A DNA stretch of 64,000 nucleotides from Deroplatys truncata (GCA_030765065.1 CM060979.1:111092350-111156349), one strand, 5' to 3'; shown: positions 45,776-57,035, numbered from the stretch's first letter. Made by a program: numbers and translations. Notes: generated from the sequence alone by a model not told the origin.

Positions 45776-48147
45776 GACGGATTGCTTGCACATGCTTATG
45801 CTGTTTCACACTTTCTAGGAGAATGATGACATTTTGAGAAGTGTTATTCCGTAGTACATAATTTGTCCAATTGCTTGCACATGCCTATGCTGCTTCACAC
45901 TTTCTTGGAAATGCTGACTTCTTACGAAGTATTATTCCATACTGCATGGATAATTTATCCAATTGCTTGCACATGCCTATGCTGCTTCACACTTTCTTGG
46001 AAATGCTGACTTCTTACGAAGTATTATTCCATACTGCATGGATAATTTATCCAATTGCTTGCACATGCCTATGCTGCTTCACACTTTCTTGGAAATGCTG
46101 ACTTCTTGAGAAGTATTATTCCATACTGCATGGATAATTTATCCAATTGCTTGCACATGCCTATGCTGCTTCACACTTTCTTGGAAATGCTGACTTCTTA
46201 CGAAGTATTATTCCATACTGCATGGATAATTTATCCAATTGCTTGCACATGCCTATGCTCCTTCACACTTTCTTGGAAATGCTGACTTCTTACGAAGTAT
46301 TATTCCATACTGCATGGATAATTTATCCAATTGCTTGCACATGCCTATGCTGCTTCACACTTTCTTGGAAATGCTGACTTCTTACGAAGTATTATTCCGT
46401 ACTGCATGGATAATTTATCCGATTGCTTGCACATGCCTATGCTCCTTCACACTTTCTTGGAAAATGCTGACTTCTTACGAAGTATTATTCCGTACTGCAT
46501 GGATAATTTATCCGATTGCTTGCACATGCCTATGCTGCTTCACACTTTCTTGGAAATGCTGACTTCTTACGAAGTATTATTCCATACTGCATGGATAATT
46601 TATCCAATTGCTTGCACATGCCTATGCTCCTTCACACTTTCTTGGAAATGCTGACTTCTTACGAAGTATTATTCCATACTGCATGGATAATTTATCCAAT
46701 TGCTTGCACATGCCTATGCTGCTTCACACTTTCTTGGAAATGCTGACTTCTTACGAAGTATTATTCCGTACTGCATGGATAATTTATCCGATTGCTTGCA
46801 CATGCCTATGCTCCTTCACACTTTCTTGGAAAATGCTGACTTCTTACGAAGTATTATTCCGTACTGCATGGATAATTTATCCGATTGCTTGCACATGCTT
46901 ATGCTGTTTCACACTTTCTTGGAAATGCTGACTTCTTACGAAGTATTATTCCATACTGCATGGATAATTTATCCGATTGCTTGCACATGCTTATGCTGTT
47001 TCACACTTTCTTGGAAATTGCTGACTTCTCACGAAGTATTATTCCGTACTGCATGGATAATTTATCCGATTGCTTGCACATGCTTATGCTGCTTCACACT
47101 TTGTTGGAGAATGCTGACTTCTTGAGAAGTATTATTCCGTACTGCATGGATAATTTGTCCGATTGCTTGCACATGCTTATGCTGCTTCACACTTTCTAGG
47201 AGAACGCTGCTTCTTGAGAAGTGTTATTCTGTAGTACATAGATGGTCCGATTGCTTGCATCACACTTTGTTGGAAAATGCTGACTTCTTGAGAAGTATTA
47301 TTCCGTAGTGCATAATTTGTCCGATTGCTTGCATATGCTTAGGCTGCTTCACACTTTCTTGGAGAATCCTGACTTCTTGAGAAGTGCTATTTCGCAGTAA
47401 TTTGCCCGATTGCTTGCAGATGGTTTCGCTGCTTAACACTTTCTTGGAGAATGCTGACTTCTTGAGAAGTATTATTCCGTTGTACCTAGTTTGTCCGATT
47501 GCTTGCGCATGCTTATGCGGCCTCACACTTTCTAGGAGAATGCTGACTTCTTGAGAAGTATTATTCCATAATTTGTCCGATTGCTTGCACATGCTTATAC
47601 GGCCTCGCACTTTCTTGGAGAATGCTGACTTCTTGAGAAGTATTATTCCATAATTTGTCCGATTGTTGCACATGCTTATACGGCCTCGCACTTTCTTGGA
47701 GAATGCTGACTTCTTGAGAAGTATTATTCCATAATTTGTCCGATTGCTTGCACATGCTTATACGGCCTCGCACTTTCTTGGAGAATGCTGACTTCTTGAG
47801 AAGTATTATTCCATAATTTGTCCGATTGCTTGCACATGCTTATACGGCCTCGCACTTTCTTGGAGAATGCTGACTTCTTGAGAAGTATTATTCCATAATT
47901 TGTCCGATTGTTGCACATGCTTATACGGCTTCGCACTTTCTTGGAGAATGCTGACTTCTTGAGAAGTGCTATTGCGTTGTAATTTGGCCGATTGCTTGCA
48001 CATGCTTATGCTGCTTCACACTTCCTAGGGGAATGCTGACTTCTTGGGAAGTGCTATTGCGTTGTAATTTGGCCGATTGCTTGCACATGCTTATGCTGCT
48101 TCACACTTCCTAGGGGAATGCTGACTTCTTGAGAAGTGCTATTCCGT
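45776..48147. repeat. Tandem satellite, about 27 monomers of 81-92 bp
   Basis: The landmark TTGCTTGCACATGC recurs about every 92 bp from 45871 to about 47160, then every 81-88 bp to 48074. Monomers contain TTCACACTTTCTTGGAAATG, then a 14 bp inverted repeat (ACTTCTTGAGAAGT, or ACTTCTTACGAAGT in the left half) and a TATTATTCC segment. In the left half a four-monomer block of 369 bp is repeated (46239 and 46608 copies nearly identical). In the right half dimers of about 163 bp repeat (47561 and 47724), and the last units are an 81 bp duplication (47949 and 48030). Open frames across the array follow the repeat and are not genes. The left flank is PIF/Harbinger and the right flank is Element A. 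Confidence 0.95.
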
Positions 48148-48265
48148 AGTATATAATTTGTACTCCACTCAAAAGTTGGTAACGAGATTTCACCGGAAAT
48201 ACACGCTAGAAGCACCCCCAAAAATGTGAGAAAAATTTCCGCGTGCGCATGTGTTTTTTTTTTCG
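48148..48265 (+). mobile_element. Element A left-end fragment beside the satellite
   Basis: GTACTCCACTCAAAAGTTGG, ACGAGATTTCACCGGAAATA and CACCCCCAAAAATGTGAG match the left-end module up to the TG tract (GTGCGCATGTG). The first ~40 bp of the terminus are missing at the satellite border. The rest of the element resumes at about 48775. Confidence 0.7.
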
Positions 48266-48299
48266 TTTTTTCTTTTTTTCTTATTACATACGCACAATA

Positions 48300-48505
48300 A
48301 GCGACGGACACTGCTGATGCATGATATTTGAGTAAGGAAAAGTTGGGACAGTAACGTTCTAGGCATAAGTTCAGAGTAGCTTCCCGGCATTTGCCAGTTA
48401 GGAGGGCTGAGGAGAACCTGAAAAAAAACCTGTGAGTGAGAACAGTCCTGGCGGGATTTGAACCACGGCCTCACATGTTACCGCGGTGGAGCCATTTCGC
48501 TCGGT
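48300..48505 (-). mobile_element. tRNA-derived SINE inserted in Element A
   Basis: Minus strand: GAAATGGCTCCACCGCGGTAA, then a good B box GTGGTTCAAATCC, then a body including GGTTCTCCTCAGCCCTCC. It lies between the two parts of an Element A copy. A clear TSD was not found. Confidence 0.55.
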
Positions 48506-48528
48506 GTGTGTGTGTGTGTGTGTGTGTG
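48503..48528. repeat. (TG)n microsatellite
   Basis: Thirteen TG units at the edge of the SINE. Confidence 0.95.
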
Positions 48529-48774
48529 ATTTTTTTTAACAGTAATTGGATTGGACAGGATTACAATAGATTGGATTGAATTAAAATGTGGGTCGTAAGG
48601 GTTACCTTTAACCTCCCTACACTGCAATATTAATAGGTGTACTGTGTAACCCCTGGTAAATACAGTGTCCCATTTCAATTGAATACTTCTAATAACGCTC
48701 ATTATTGCATTAAGGCAATTTCCCCTGCTGTTGGAAAAGGGAGTCCAAACAACGGATAATCATTAAACAACTAA
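48529..48774. other. Unassigned sequence within split Element A
   Basis: Contains alternating GGATTGGA-type motifs (GATTGGATTGGACAGG, GATTGGATTG). No recognised family. Confidence 0.4.
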
Positions 48775-49568
48775 AAGTTGGAAAAATATCAAATATGGTA
48801 TTTAGTTCCACCATTTTTTAAGGACGCTATACGAAGGTTTTTATGAAATCCCGCCAACCCAAACTAACCTTATACGAAAATGTCTCGATATTTCGAGCTT
48901 TCTCAAAAATAGTTTTAATTGAAATACTTTATGTTTAAGATATTTGCGTGACAAATAAATTGTACCTATATTGTATTGTAATAAATTGCACCCTGAATGT
49001 TCTGTGAATAGTCTGGCTGAATACAATTCTGTGTAACTGGGAAATCATCAGATATAGATCAAAACTTACCATAGGAAAAGTGTAGCTCATTAAATTACAC
49101 GATCCGTTAAATATTTTGTTTTGTCGTAGTGTTGGCCGTTTTCGAAGTATTCCTCGTTGCGCGTTTACATTATTTCAAGTGCATTCTCTCAGAACAGCCT
49201 TGAAAGTCTGCGATTCTTATTTTCCTTTACATTACAAAAGCTCGTTACCACGAATAAATATTTGCTGTTTCTGCATGTTGTAAGTAACTAAACGCGTATT
49301 TAGTAGTTTGAAATAATTCCTACGGAGAAAGTTATCGCGTGCAACATAATCTGGTCAGTGGAATCATTTTGTGTCGCTTGGATGATCGCCCACCTCTGCC
49401 GTGCGTAAGCATACGTGAGACCTGCAGTCGGGTTGGTCGGCCCAAGTACCATTTGGGGTGTAGCGCCACGGGATTGTGTCAGTTACTAGATATTATAATG
49501 TATAACGGATATATGTGAATCTGTAGTGGGTAGAGAAAGTCGTATCAGTGCACGGCATAAGGCTTTTG
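48775..49568 (+). mobile_element. Element A core and right end (continuation)
   Basis: Core blocks ACGAAGGTTTTTATGAAATCC, TTTCTCAAAAATAGTTTTAAT and ATAGTCTGGCTGAAT, then the right end GGGTAGAGAAAGTCGTATCAG. It is interrupted by repeat D (49378-49475). Confidence 0.75.
49378..49475 (+). repeat. Repeat D, copy 1
   Basis: GC-rich segment TTGGATGATCGCCCACCTCT ... GTCGGGTTGGTCGG ... TGTAGCGCCACGGGA. The same sequence, inverted and slightly diverged, occurs at 51789-51889. Probably a retroelement fragment of unknown family. Confidence 0.8.
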
Positions 49569-49639
49569 GTGTTCGCATTCTGTGTCATTCATTTATTCTT
49601 TGCTATGAGGTTCGCGGTTCGCTACCATATACCTTACAG

Positions 49640-50030
49640 GTTTAATTTATTCTCGTGTATTACTACCCACTTTCTTGCTCCTAGGAGTCCATTCTATTAA
49701 AAAATTAACTCTAGTAGGTTAGTATATGTTTTGAAGCTGCATGTTTTGGGCATATTTTAAGGATGCAGGACGAAAATTTGCAAGGAATTCTCTCCTCACA
49801 GACAACCTTTACATGGAAATGTTATTTAATTTCTCAAAAATAGCTTTTCGCACTTAGATAAAATCTAACTCTGGTGTAGATTTTGACATGACAAATAAAA
49901 CTACTAAGTCTTAAATTTGCTGTAAATAGTCTAAGATCCCTCCTCCTCCTCCTCATTCCCATTGATTCTTACAATTGGAAGCCCGTAAGAGGTAAACAAA
50001 ACTTACTTCAGGAAATCTCTCCTTTAGCTA
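49640..50030 (+). mobile_element. Element A relic
   Basis: Diverged core: AAGGATGCAGGACGAAAATT, CCTTTACATGGAAATGTTAT, TTTCTCAAAAATAGCTTTTC and GACATGACAAATAAAACTAC. Ends are unclear. Confidence 0.45.
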
Positions 50031-50039
50031 TATACTTTG

Positions 50040-51010
50040 TTTTCTTCTTCTGTCTAATAGGAATTAGGCCAATCGGCCTGTTCCGACTTCTATCCTAGGT
50101 CTTACCGGATCTGTTCTGCCTGTAGGTCTGTAGTGTAGGTAGGTATAAAATTGTTTTCGGAATCCTTGAGCTGTCCAATATATGTAGATATTCTTCTCAA
50201 TTTCCCTGTATTCTCTAATTTTATCCTATATTGCAAATATACTTAATTATTCGCGTATTTCTTGGTTTCTTCTACTTCTTCTCCATCAAGCATTAAACCT
50301 TTCTAAGACTTGTTGCGTGCTCCAAATGTTTAATTTATTGATTTATCCATCGTTTCCTGGGTCTTCCGACATTTCGTTTTCCTTTAGGTATATAGTAGAG
50401 TATTTTCCTTGGGTAGCGTTCTTCATTCATTCTCTCTACGTGTTCTAGCCACTTTTGTCTGTTCTGCTCTATTTCTTCATTTAGGTTAACGATCCTTAAT
50501 TGTTTTCTGATGTCATCATTCTTTTATACCATCTCTTCTAGTGACTCTGTTCTTAAAATGTCATTTTCGCTGCCTGTAATCTGCTTTTATCTCTGTTTGT
50601 CATTGACCAAGTTTCGTTACTATATAGAGCAACTGCAACTGCCATGGTTTTATAAAACTTCATCATCGTATCTTTTCTCACTTTATTTTTTAAAGTTCTT
50701 TTAATTTTGAAAAATTTTCTATTTTAGTTCCAATATCTGCTTTAATATATGATATTGAAGATCCTAAAAATTTAAATGTGTTAACTTGCTCAATTATATT
50801 GTTATCTAATACGAGTTTACATCATGGGTTCCGTGAAAAGCCATAGATTTAGTTTTACTTAGTTTCTAAATGATAATTAAAAACTATTTTATGTAGTTCA
50901 ATTAGGGCTCTTTAGCGTAACTTCGTTATCAGAAATGATTACTTGGTCATCGGCATATAGGAGTGTCATTACAAAAAATTCCTATTATAATCAGAAGTTA
51001 TATTTAAGAT
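50040..51010 (-). pseudogene. LINE reverse transcriptase 3' fragment
   Basis: The minus strand encodes the second half of a non-LTR retrotransposon reverse transcriptase. FVMTLLYADDQVIIS (YADD box at 50957-50946) is followed by a degenerate thumb region, then KVRKDTMMKFYKTM, TWSMTNRDKSRLQAAKM, SRTDKSG and ENEMSEDPG-like sequence. Numerous stops and frame changes are present. Arthropod jockey/RTE-like elements have this order (YADD ... LY..E.W ... R.LQAAEM.FLR ... R..WLEH..RM). The endonuclease and the RT N-terminus are absent, consistent with 5' truncation. Confidence 0.8.
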
Positions 51011-51054
51011 ATTTAGCCGCTGTTTCCATTCACGGTTGCGTTGTCTAAATATAA

Positions 51055-51295
51055 ATTAAATTCTTGGTTTCTTATTTCATCTAATCCTATGTATCCTATA
51101 ATACTCTTAGGAGTTTCACTTCGGTAGCCTGTATACAGCTAAATGTTTCTGTCTTACTGCCCAAGAGTCACTACGAAATAATAGATCGGTACCGCCATAA
51201 CTTCATAAAACTTCAGTTGAGTATCGACCCGTGTTTTTAATGTTCTTGTAGTGCCACACATTAACTCATTTTGTTATATATCGAAAGTTCATACC
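51055..51295 (-). pseudogene. Second LINE fragment
   Basis: Minus strand, in shifting frames: FMKLWRYRSIIS, LLGSKTETFSCIQATEVKLL and GYIGLDEIRNQEF, corresponding to the segment after the RT thumb (LQAAEMKFLR...R.D.IRNE). It parallels part of the preceding LINE and lies next to it in the same orientation, so it is a separate 5'-truncated copy. Confidence 0.65.
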
Positions 51296-51788
51296 CCAGA
51301 TAATTAAAATTGAATCTGCACTAAAATGTCTATCAAGACGATTTTAACTGCCATTATGGTATTTGCCACTTACGAAATATTCGCTGCTGCTTCTTTCTTT
51401 GAAACTTTCGTGGTTCAATTGACACGGTAGAAGCCGAAAAAAATGTTATACCTATGCATCGCCTTTTCCTTTGTTTCAAACAGTGCACTGTGAAGTGTTA
51501 AGTGTATATACCCACATTTGTTTTATGTATTATGCTTGTGAGTAAAATAGCTCCAAGTATGATGCCAAGGCTTTCGATTAACTCTCCTCCATAACCCAAC
51601 AGTGTGAACTTACCTTGGCAACGGAGTCTTTTTGTTCTTCAATTAAACCACACTTGAAACAGTTGACTATGTCTCTGCCCCCTATATAATATACAACTGG
51701 AATCTCTGCCTCCTTTATATTATGAAACTGGAATCGTCTTTCATGATGTACAAGAAATGAATGGAAAAAACGTAATGTACCTATAAAT

Positions 51789-52125
51789 AAATCGTGTGGC
51801 GCTACAGACCACGAAGGGCCTGGACCTGCCAACCCGATTGCTGGCCTCACACCCACGTACGCCCGGCAGAGGTGGGCGATCATCCAACCAATACGAGGAG
51901 GTGATGTGGTTAGCATCTCGTATCTCCCAGCCGGAAAGTTGGCACACGAGGTCAGGAACGCTGCCTATCGCAGCTCCTCACTTTGCCCACTGAGTGGCTG
52001 AGTGGCCACCGGTCCTATACCCGGAACGTATAACCCGCAACCTCATGGGTGGGAACGAACCCGGGCGAATTCCGTGGCCGGGAACCAGAACACCACGCTT
52101 CAATCCACTGTGGCACGGCGCAAAC
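51789..52125 (-). repeat. Repeat D, copy 2, with GC-rich extension
   Basis: 51789-51889 is the inverted partner of 49378-49475. The extension to 52125 (CCAGCCGGAAAGTTGGC, GAGTGGCTGAGTGGCC, GGAACGAACCCGGGCG, GGCCGGGAACC) is also GC-rich and has no counterpart in copy 1. GGCTGAGTGGCC with ACGAACCCGGG is mildly tRNA-like. Likely a mobile element of unknown family. Confidence 0.6.
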
Positions 52126-52223
52126 GTAATGTACCCATTAATACTGTTTTACTTCAGGGACATTCGCACGATTTTCTGTCCTTCGTTCTGATATTTAGGA
52201 GGCATTTTAATAAACAACCCTAC

Positions 52224-53034
52224 AAATCTGATGTGTTACATTCACATAACCTCTACCTTCTACGCTTATTAGTGGGTATACAAGTTATTCTTACGAAAAT
52301 TTATTTTCCTGTTTACTTCATTTTAATCAAGATAAACCTTTACGGAAATAGCTGCATTACACGTTTCGTGTAGATACAAAGGGAATAGCGACAGTCAAAT
52401 ATCTAAGAACTAGTTGCTATATGCTGGCCTTCAAATTCCATACTCTTTCCATGATATTGCGAGAAACAGCTGAAAATCGACAGGACTTCAAAAGAGTGAC
52501 AGTTATGAGCAATTCAAACCATTAATATTGCGTATCTCGGAAATGACTGATGCCACATAAAACGTTATTAGAATTAAATTATGTGTTTAAAAGAGATCTA
52601 AATTGTTTGTATAGTACGTTTTCATCTATCGCTTAACAGTTATGCAAGATTGCATAAATTTGCTTCCAAATGAAGAGGCTTCAGAAGCTATTAACAGAAA
52701 ATTCGACATATACTTTTTATTTGTAATATAAATATCCTTAATATGGGCAGTTTTAATTAAAATCGTTAATCGAAAAATGTTCCATGTAAAGGGTAATTTG
52801 GAGTGGGGAACTGTCTTGAAAATCTTAGTGTTTAGTATTTATCCGACATTTCGTTTTTGAGTTATGTTGCTCAAAGACACACGCGAGCGCGAGCGTGCGC
52901 ACACACAGGACCTTTTTCTAAATTTTTTTATTTAGGGGCCTCAAAACATGTATTTTCAGTGAAATCTCGATATCGAACTTTTGGAATGTAATACCTTCTC
53001 TACCTACTATTTACGTAGTAGAGAAAGTAAAAAT
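52224..53034 (-). mobile_element. Element A, full-length
   Basis: Starts AATCTGATGTGTTACATTC (the ACTTTCTCTAC block is damaged to AACCTCTACC). It ends with an especially clear terminal hairpin: ACCTTCTCTACCTAC, loop TATTT, ACGTAGTAGAGAAAGT. A short CGCGAGCGCGAGCG/CACAC tract lies at the microsatellite position. Confidence 0.9.
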
Positions 53035-53039
53035 CACAA

Positions 53040-53555
53040 CTGCAAAAATCATTCCCTGGAATACATTATGGTTGTGTTCTACTTCTGATGACTGTAAACA
53101 TTAATACAAAAAATGAGCCCGTGTGAATCAATTACGTAGATACATCTGCTTCGTTGCTGCATTTCTTCTAGCTAGCAAAGATTCAAAGCCTTTAGCCCTT
53201 GTTCAGCTGCAAACTCGACCCGAAAGCTATTTATCTTAAATGTCCATAACTTTGCACCGATTTCAAACAAATCTGAAATATTCGACAAATTTTGTTCATA
53301 CTCTTCTGTACGAGGGCGATAATGAACATTTTTTTAGTGCCATGTTTCTAAAAACATGAAATTTCTTTATATTTGACAGCTACTTTCTGAAGTTTTGCGA
53401 GTTTATTGCCATGTAGTTTGTTCGATTAGCTCTAATAGTTGGTTAATTATCATCGTTTAAATATTTTGCGTTCACCCAAAAATTAGAGAACATTTCAGGG
53501 TTATGATTTTTTTTCGATTTTAAATTTATTAACGCCTAAACAATGTGAAGAGCGG
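53040..53555. other. Sequence upstream of mariner pseudogene
   Basis: Not a recognised family. GCACCGATTTCAAACAAATC at 53257 recurs as a direct, slightly changed copy near 54600, on the other side of the mariner coding region. Confidence 0.4.
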
Positions 53556-54480
53556 CTTAGAAATGAAAAAGCCCCATCTAAGCAACAATTTATAATTGGT
53601 ACAGCGAAATAAAAAGAGACGGTTTATTCTTAGTGATGAATTTCGTGAGGCGCCCAAGAACTGCTGTTACTGATGAAAATATTGCCGCTGTTGGAGCAAT
53701 GCTTGAAGATGATTGACGGACATCTTATGATTTATTCGGGCGACATTGGTTATTGGTATGAGTCAAATCCAAAACATTTTACATCAATGGTTAAACGTGA
53801 GAAAACTTCGTTGTCGATGGATTCCACATAAACTGACTCCCGATCAAAAAAACAAAAAACAACAATTGGTGCAGAAAAACTCTGGAAAAATTCCAAGGCA
53901 CTTCACATTTGGTTTGGAATATCGTTATTGGTGTTGAATTTTGGATTTATTGTTATGATCCTGAAAAGAAAAGTCAATCGGCTGAACGGGTCTTTCGAAC
54001 AGGAAGTTCGACGAATTCACAGTGCTGTTATGATGGTTGTTAGTGTTTTTTTTCCCCCTAAAACGGGCCATATTGCTACTATAGCATTAGAAGTAGGACG
54101 TACCGTTAATGACGATTGGTAAACAAATATCTGTTTACCGTAAATGTTTGAAGAAGTTGGTGAAAAACGCTAAAACAAATATTATAATAATAACGTTACG
54201 TCATTACAACGCATCATCGCATACAGCAAAACTAACAACTGAATATCTGGATGCCCTAAATGTCAGCAACATGGATCCTCCACCATTCAGCCCTGCCCTA
54301 GTGTTTCTTTCCGTTTCCAAAAATTAAAGATAAAATGCGTGGAATCACTTTCTCGTCATCAAATGAAGCGATGGAACATTATAAAAATCTGGTTTCTGAT
54401 GTGCCTCAGGAAAAGTGACATCATTGCTTTAAGGACTGGTTTCATCGAATGCAAAAATGTACTGATGTTAAAGGGGAATG
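53556..54480 (+). pseudogene. mariner transposase pseudogene with lost catalytic residues
   Basis: Most of a mariner-type transposase can be followed in shifting plus-strand frames: RTAVTDENIAAVGAMLEDD, then MSQIQNILHQWLNVRKLRC and RWIPHKLTPDQ (second helix-turn-helix and linker), IVIGVEFWIYCYDPEKKSQS, FFPPKTGHIATIALE, HYNASSHTAKLTTEYL, and IKDKMRGITFSSNEAM to WFHRMQKC. The DETWI box has Val at its first acidic position, the HDNA box reads HYNA, and the SPDLAPCD region reads SPALVFLS. All three metal-binding positions therefore appear lost, in addition to stops and frameshifts. Confidence 0.85.
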
Positions 54481-55396
54481 CTTTGAAAAACAGCAAAATA
54501 ATTTTAAAATTTTAAAACTTGTTTGATTTTCTAAAAATATTCAGCGTCGCTCTCAGAACTGAACATTTGTAGGACATCCGTTTAAAGTACTCTTAATTTT
54601 GTACCGATTTCAGCAAATCTGAAATAGGTTGATTTTTTTTTTTCAAATTCTATGTATAAAGTCTTAACTCCGTAATTGCAGCAGTTAGCGAGTTGTACGC
54701 AAGGGCGAACAAACGGATAAATCAACATTAATAGGCGCACCGCGATAGCGTATGCATCTAAAAAGATTTTCTGTAAATAATTTGTAGAATAGATATGACA
54801 ATAAATAGACAGAGGGTATAGGGAACGCGCTGCTGTCACGCATCAAATGTTTTCCATTTTCCGTGTACCACTTATTTTATTAAATACATTTATTTAATTT
54901 GTCTATTAAGTATATTTAGATTTTCTAAGATACAGTAATTGAGAGTGAAAATGAGAAGTGTTTTTTTTCAGGGGACCGATCGTTGAAAATTGGGTATAAA
55001 TTAGGTCAAAGTTAGGTATAATTTAGGATATTGAACTTAATATTAAGAGGGACCTACGGGATGTTTTTAAATAACCCTGAGCCGCTTTTTATATTTCTAA
55101 CATTACTTAGCCCCAATATTTCTTGAAGGGTTTTTGCAAAACGCAATATTGTTCCAATAATGTTAATCAGTTTTTTAATTATGCATTTAATGTAAAACTG
55201 TACACTATTTTATGAAAAACATATCAGCACAATATCAGGCTAGTTAATATAAGCGCCCTTTTCTCGGTTGTAATATTTTAGACTCCTTGCAATGCAATTT
55301 TTAAGTTATAGTGAAATTTCGGAAACAGCTTTCCCAATATATGCTAGCTAAAAACTTGCTTTTCGGTTATTAGTTTAAGACAGTTTAATATATGTT
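54481..55396. other. Unassigned AT-rich DNA
   Basis: No recognised domain apart from the 54600 copy of the short direct repeat. Confidence 0.4.
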
Positions 55397-56238
55397 TACT
55401 TTCTCTAATTCGTACATAGTAAGTAGTAGAGAAGGTATTGTATTCCAATAAAAATTCGATACCCAGATTTCACCGGAAATAATTGAATTCAAAAAAATAA
55501 TTTTTAACAAAAGGTCCTATGTGTGTGTGTGTCTGTGCACAGCATAATTCAAAACGAAAAGCCGAATAAATAAACTTGTTAGTTATTTAAGTTCAGTATC
55601 TTCCAAAGATGCGACACGGAGATTTTCAAGAAAATCCCTCCATCCCAAACTACCCTTTACATAGAAAATTTTTCGAAATGTTTTATTTTCTAAAAGATAG
55701 CACTAAATACTTTGATTAAAAGACCATATATTAGATATCACATGACAAATAAAATATATATCTTGGATTTTCTCAGAATAGCTTGTGAAGTCCTCTTCAT
55801 TCGGAAGGAATTTGTATAATCTTGTATTATTGGTAAACGTTAAGTAATAGACAAAAACGTATCTACTACACAAAAACGGCAGATCTCTTTAAAACACACA
55901 ATTTATTTCAAATAACTGTTTTGTGACATCAACCATTTCTGAGATATCCGTTATTAATGCTTCGATTTGTCAATACTTTGTCATTCTTTTTAAGTCCCGT
56001 TGATTTTCAATTGTTTCTCGCGATTGCATAGAAACACTGGAATTTTAAGGCTAGAGTACAGCGTCCAGTTCTTAAACATTTTACTCTGTTGTTCACATTG
56101 TTGGTATTTATAACGAAATGTGTAATGTAACTACTTCTAGAGTAGATAGAAAAATAAACTTTTGTAAGAATAGTTTGTATACCCACTAATAAACGAGAGG
56201 TAGTGAAAGTTATGTGATTGCAAAACATCAGATTTTTA
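55397..56238 (+). mobile_element. Element A, full-length
   Basis: Left end TACTTTCTCTAATTCGTACA with the complementary TAGTAGAGAAGGT giving a terminal stem-loop; TG tract at 55519-55532; right end AGGTAGTGAAAGTTATGTG and CATCAGATTTTTAG. Immediately followed by another copy in the same orientation. Confidence 0.9.
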
Positions 56239-57035
56239 GAAAAAGGCCCGTGTGCGCGCGCGCGTAAGTGTGAACAGCATAAGTCAAAAACGAAAAGTCG
56301 GATAAATACCAGATTTTGTATTTAAGTTCAGTATCTTTCAAAGATGCGACGCGAAGATTTTCAAGAAAATCCTCCATCCCTAACTACCTTTTGCATGGAA
56401 CATTTTTCGAATTTTTTTATTTCTGCAAAAATGGCTCTAACGATTTTGATTAAAATACCCTATATTAAAGATATTTACCTACATGAGCCCGAGAACGTCT
56501 AGAGCATATTCGTCGCCAGGAAAGCTTCAACTCTTATTTCAAAATGTATATGTTGAATTTTCTGGGAATGACCCCTGAAGTCCTTCATTTGGAAGCAATT
56601 TTGTATAGTCTTGCCTATAACTGGTAAACATTTCCCAACAAAAAATATAGATCTCTATAAAACACACAATTTATTTCAATTAACCTTTTTGTGGCACAAG
56701 CCATTTCCGAGATGTTTTATCAATGGTTGGAATTGTTCAATACTTTGTCTTTGTTTTAAAGTCGTGTAGATTTTCAGTTGTTTCTCGCGATGTCATGGAA
56801 AGAATGTGGAATTTTAAGGCCAGCATATAGCGTCCAGCTCTAAAACATTTGACTGTCGCTATTCCCTTTGTATCTATAAAGAAACATGTAATGCAGCTAT
56901 TTCTGCAAAGGTTAATCATCTCGATTAAAAGGAAGTAAGCAGAAAAGTAAGCTTTCGTAAACAAAGTTTGTATACCCACAAATGAACATGGAGGGTAGAG
57001 AAGGTTATGCGAATGTAGCACATACATTTTTTAAA
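56239..57035 (+). mobile_element. Element A, left-truncated
   Basis: Begins internally at AAAAAGGCCCGTGTGCGCGC (the microsatellite region, with CGCGCGCG) and runs to GGGTAGAGAAGGTTATGCG. The left terminal module is missing, and the junction falls exactly at the right end of the preceding copy. Confidence 0.88.

Noticed and set aside
45871-47199. Repeated frames of 76-141 codons with MLAHAYAASHFLGNADF-like units
   Set aside because: The 92 bp period is not a multiple of three, so each frame cycles through all phases of the satellite and ends when a stop-containing phase returns. This is repeat translation, not a repeat protein.
45776-48147. CRISPR-like array
   Set aside because: Monomers are contiguous with no unique spacers, and the context is eukaryotic. 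It is a satellite.
45776-48147. Heat-shock element or STAT-like sites in the satellite
   Set aside because: TTC and GAA occur in inverted arrangement, but the spacing (3-4 bases) does not fit the heat-shock element. TTCTTGGAA fits TTCN3GAA only by chance-level similarity.
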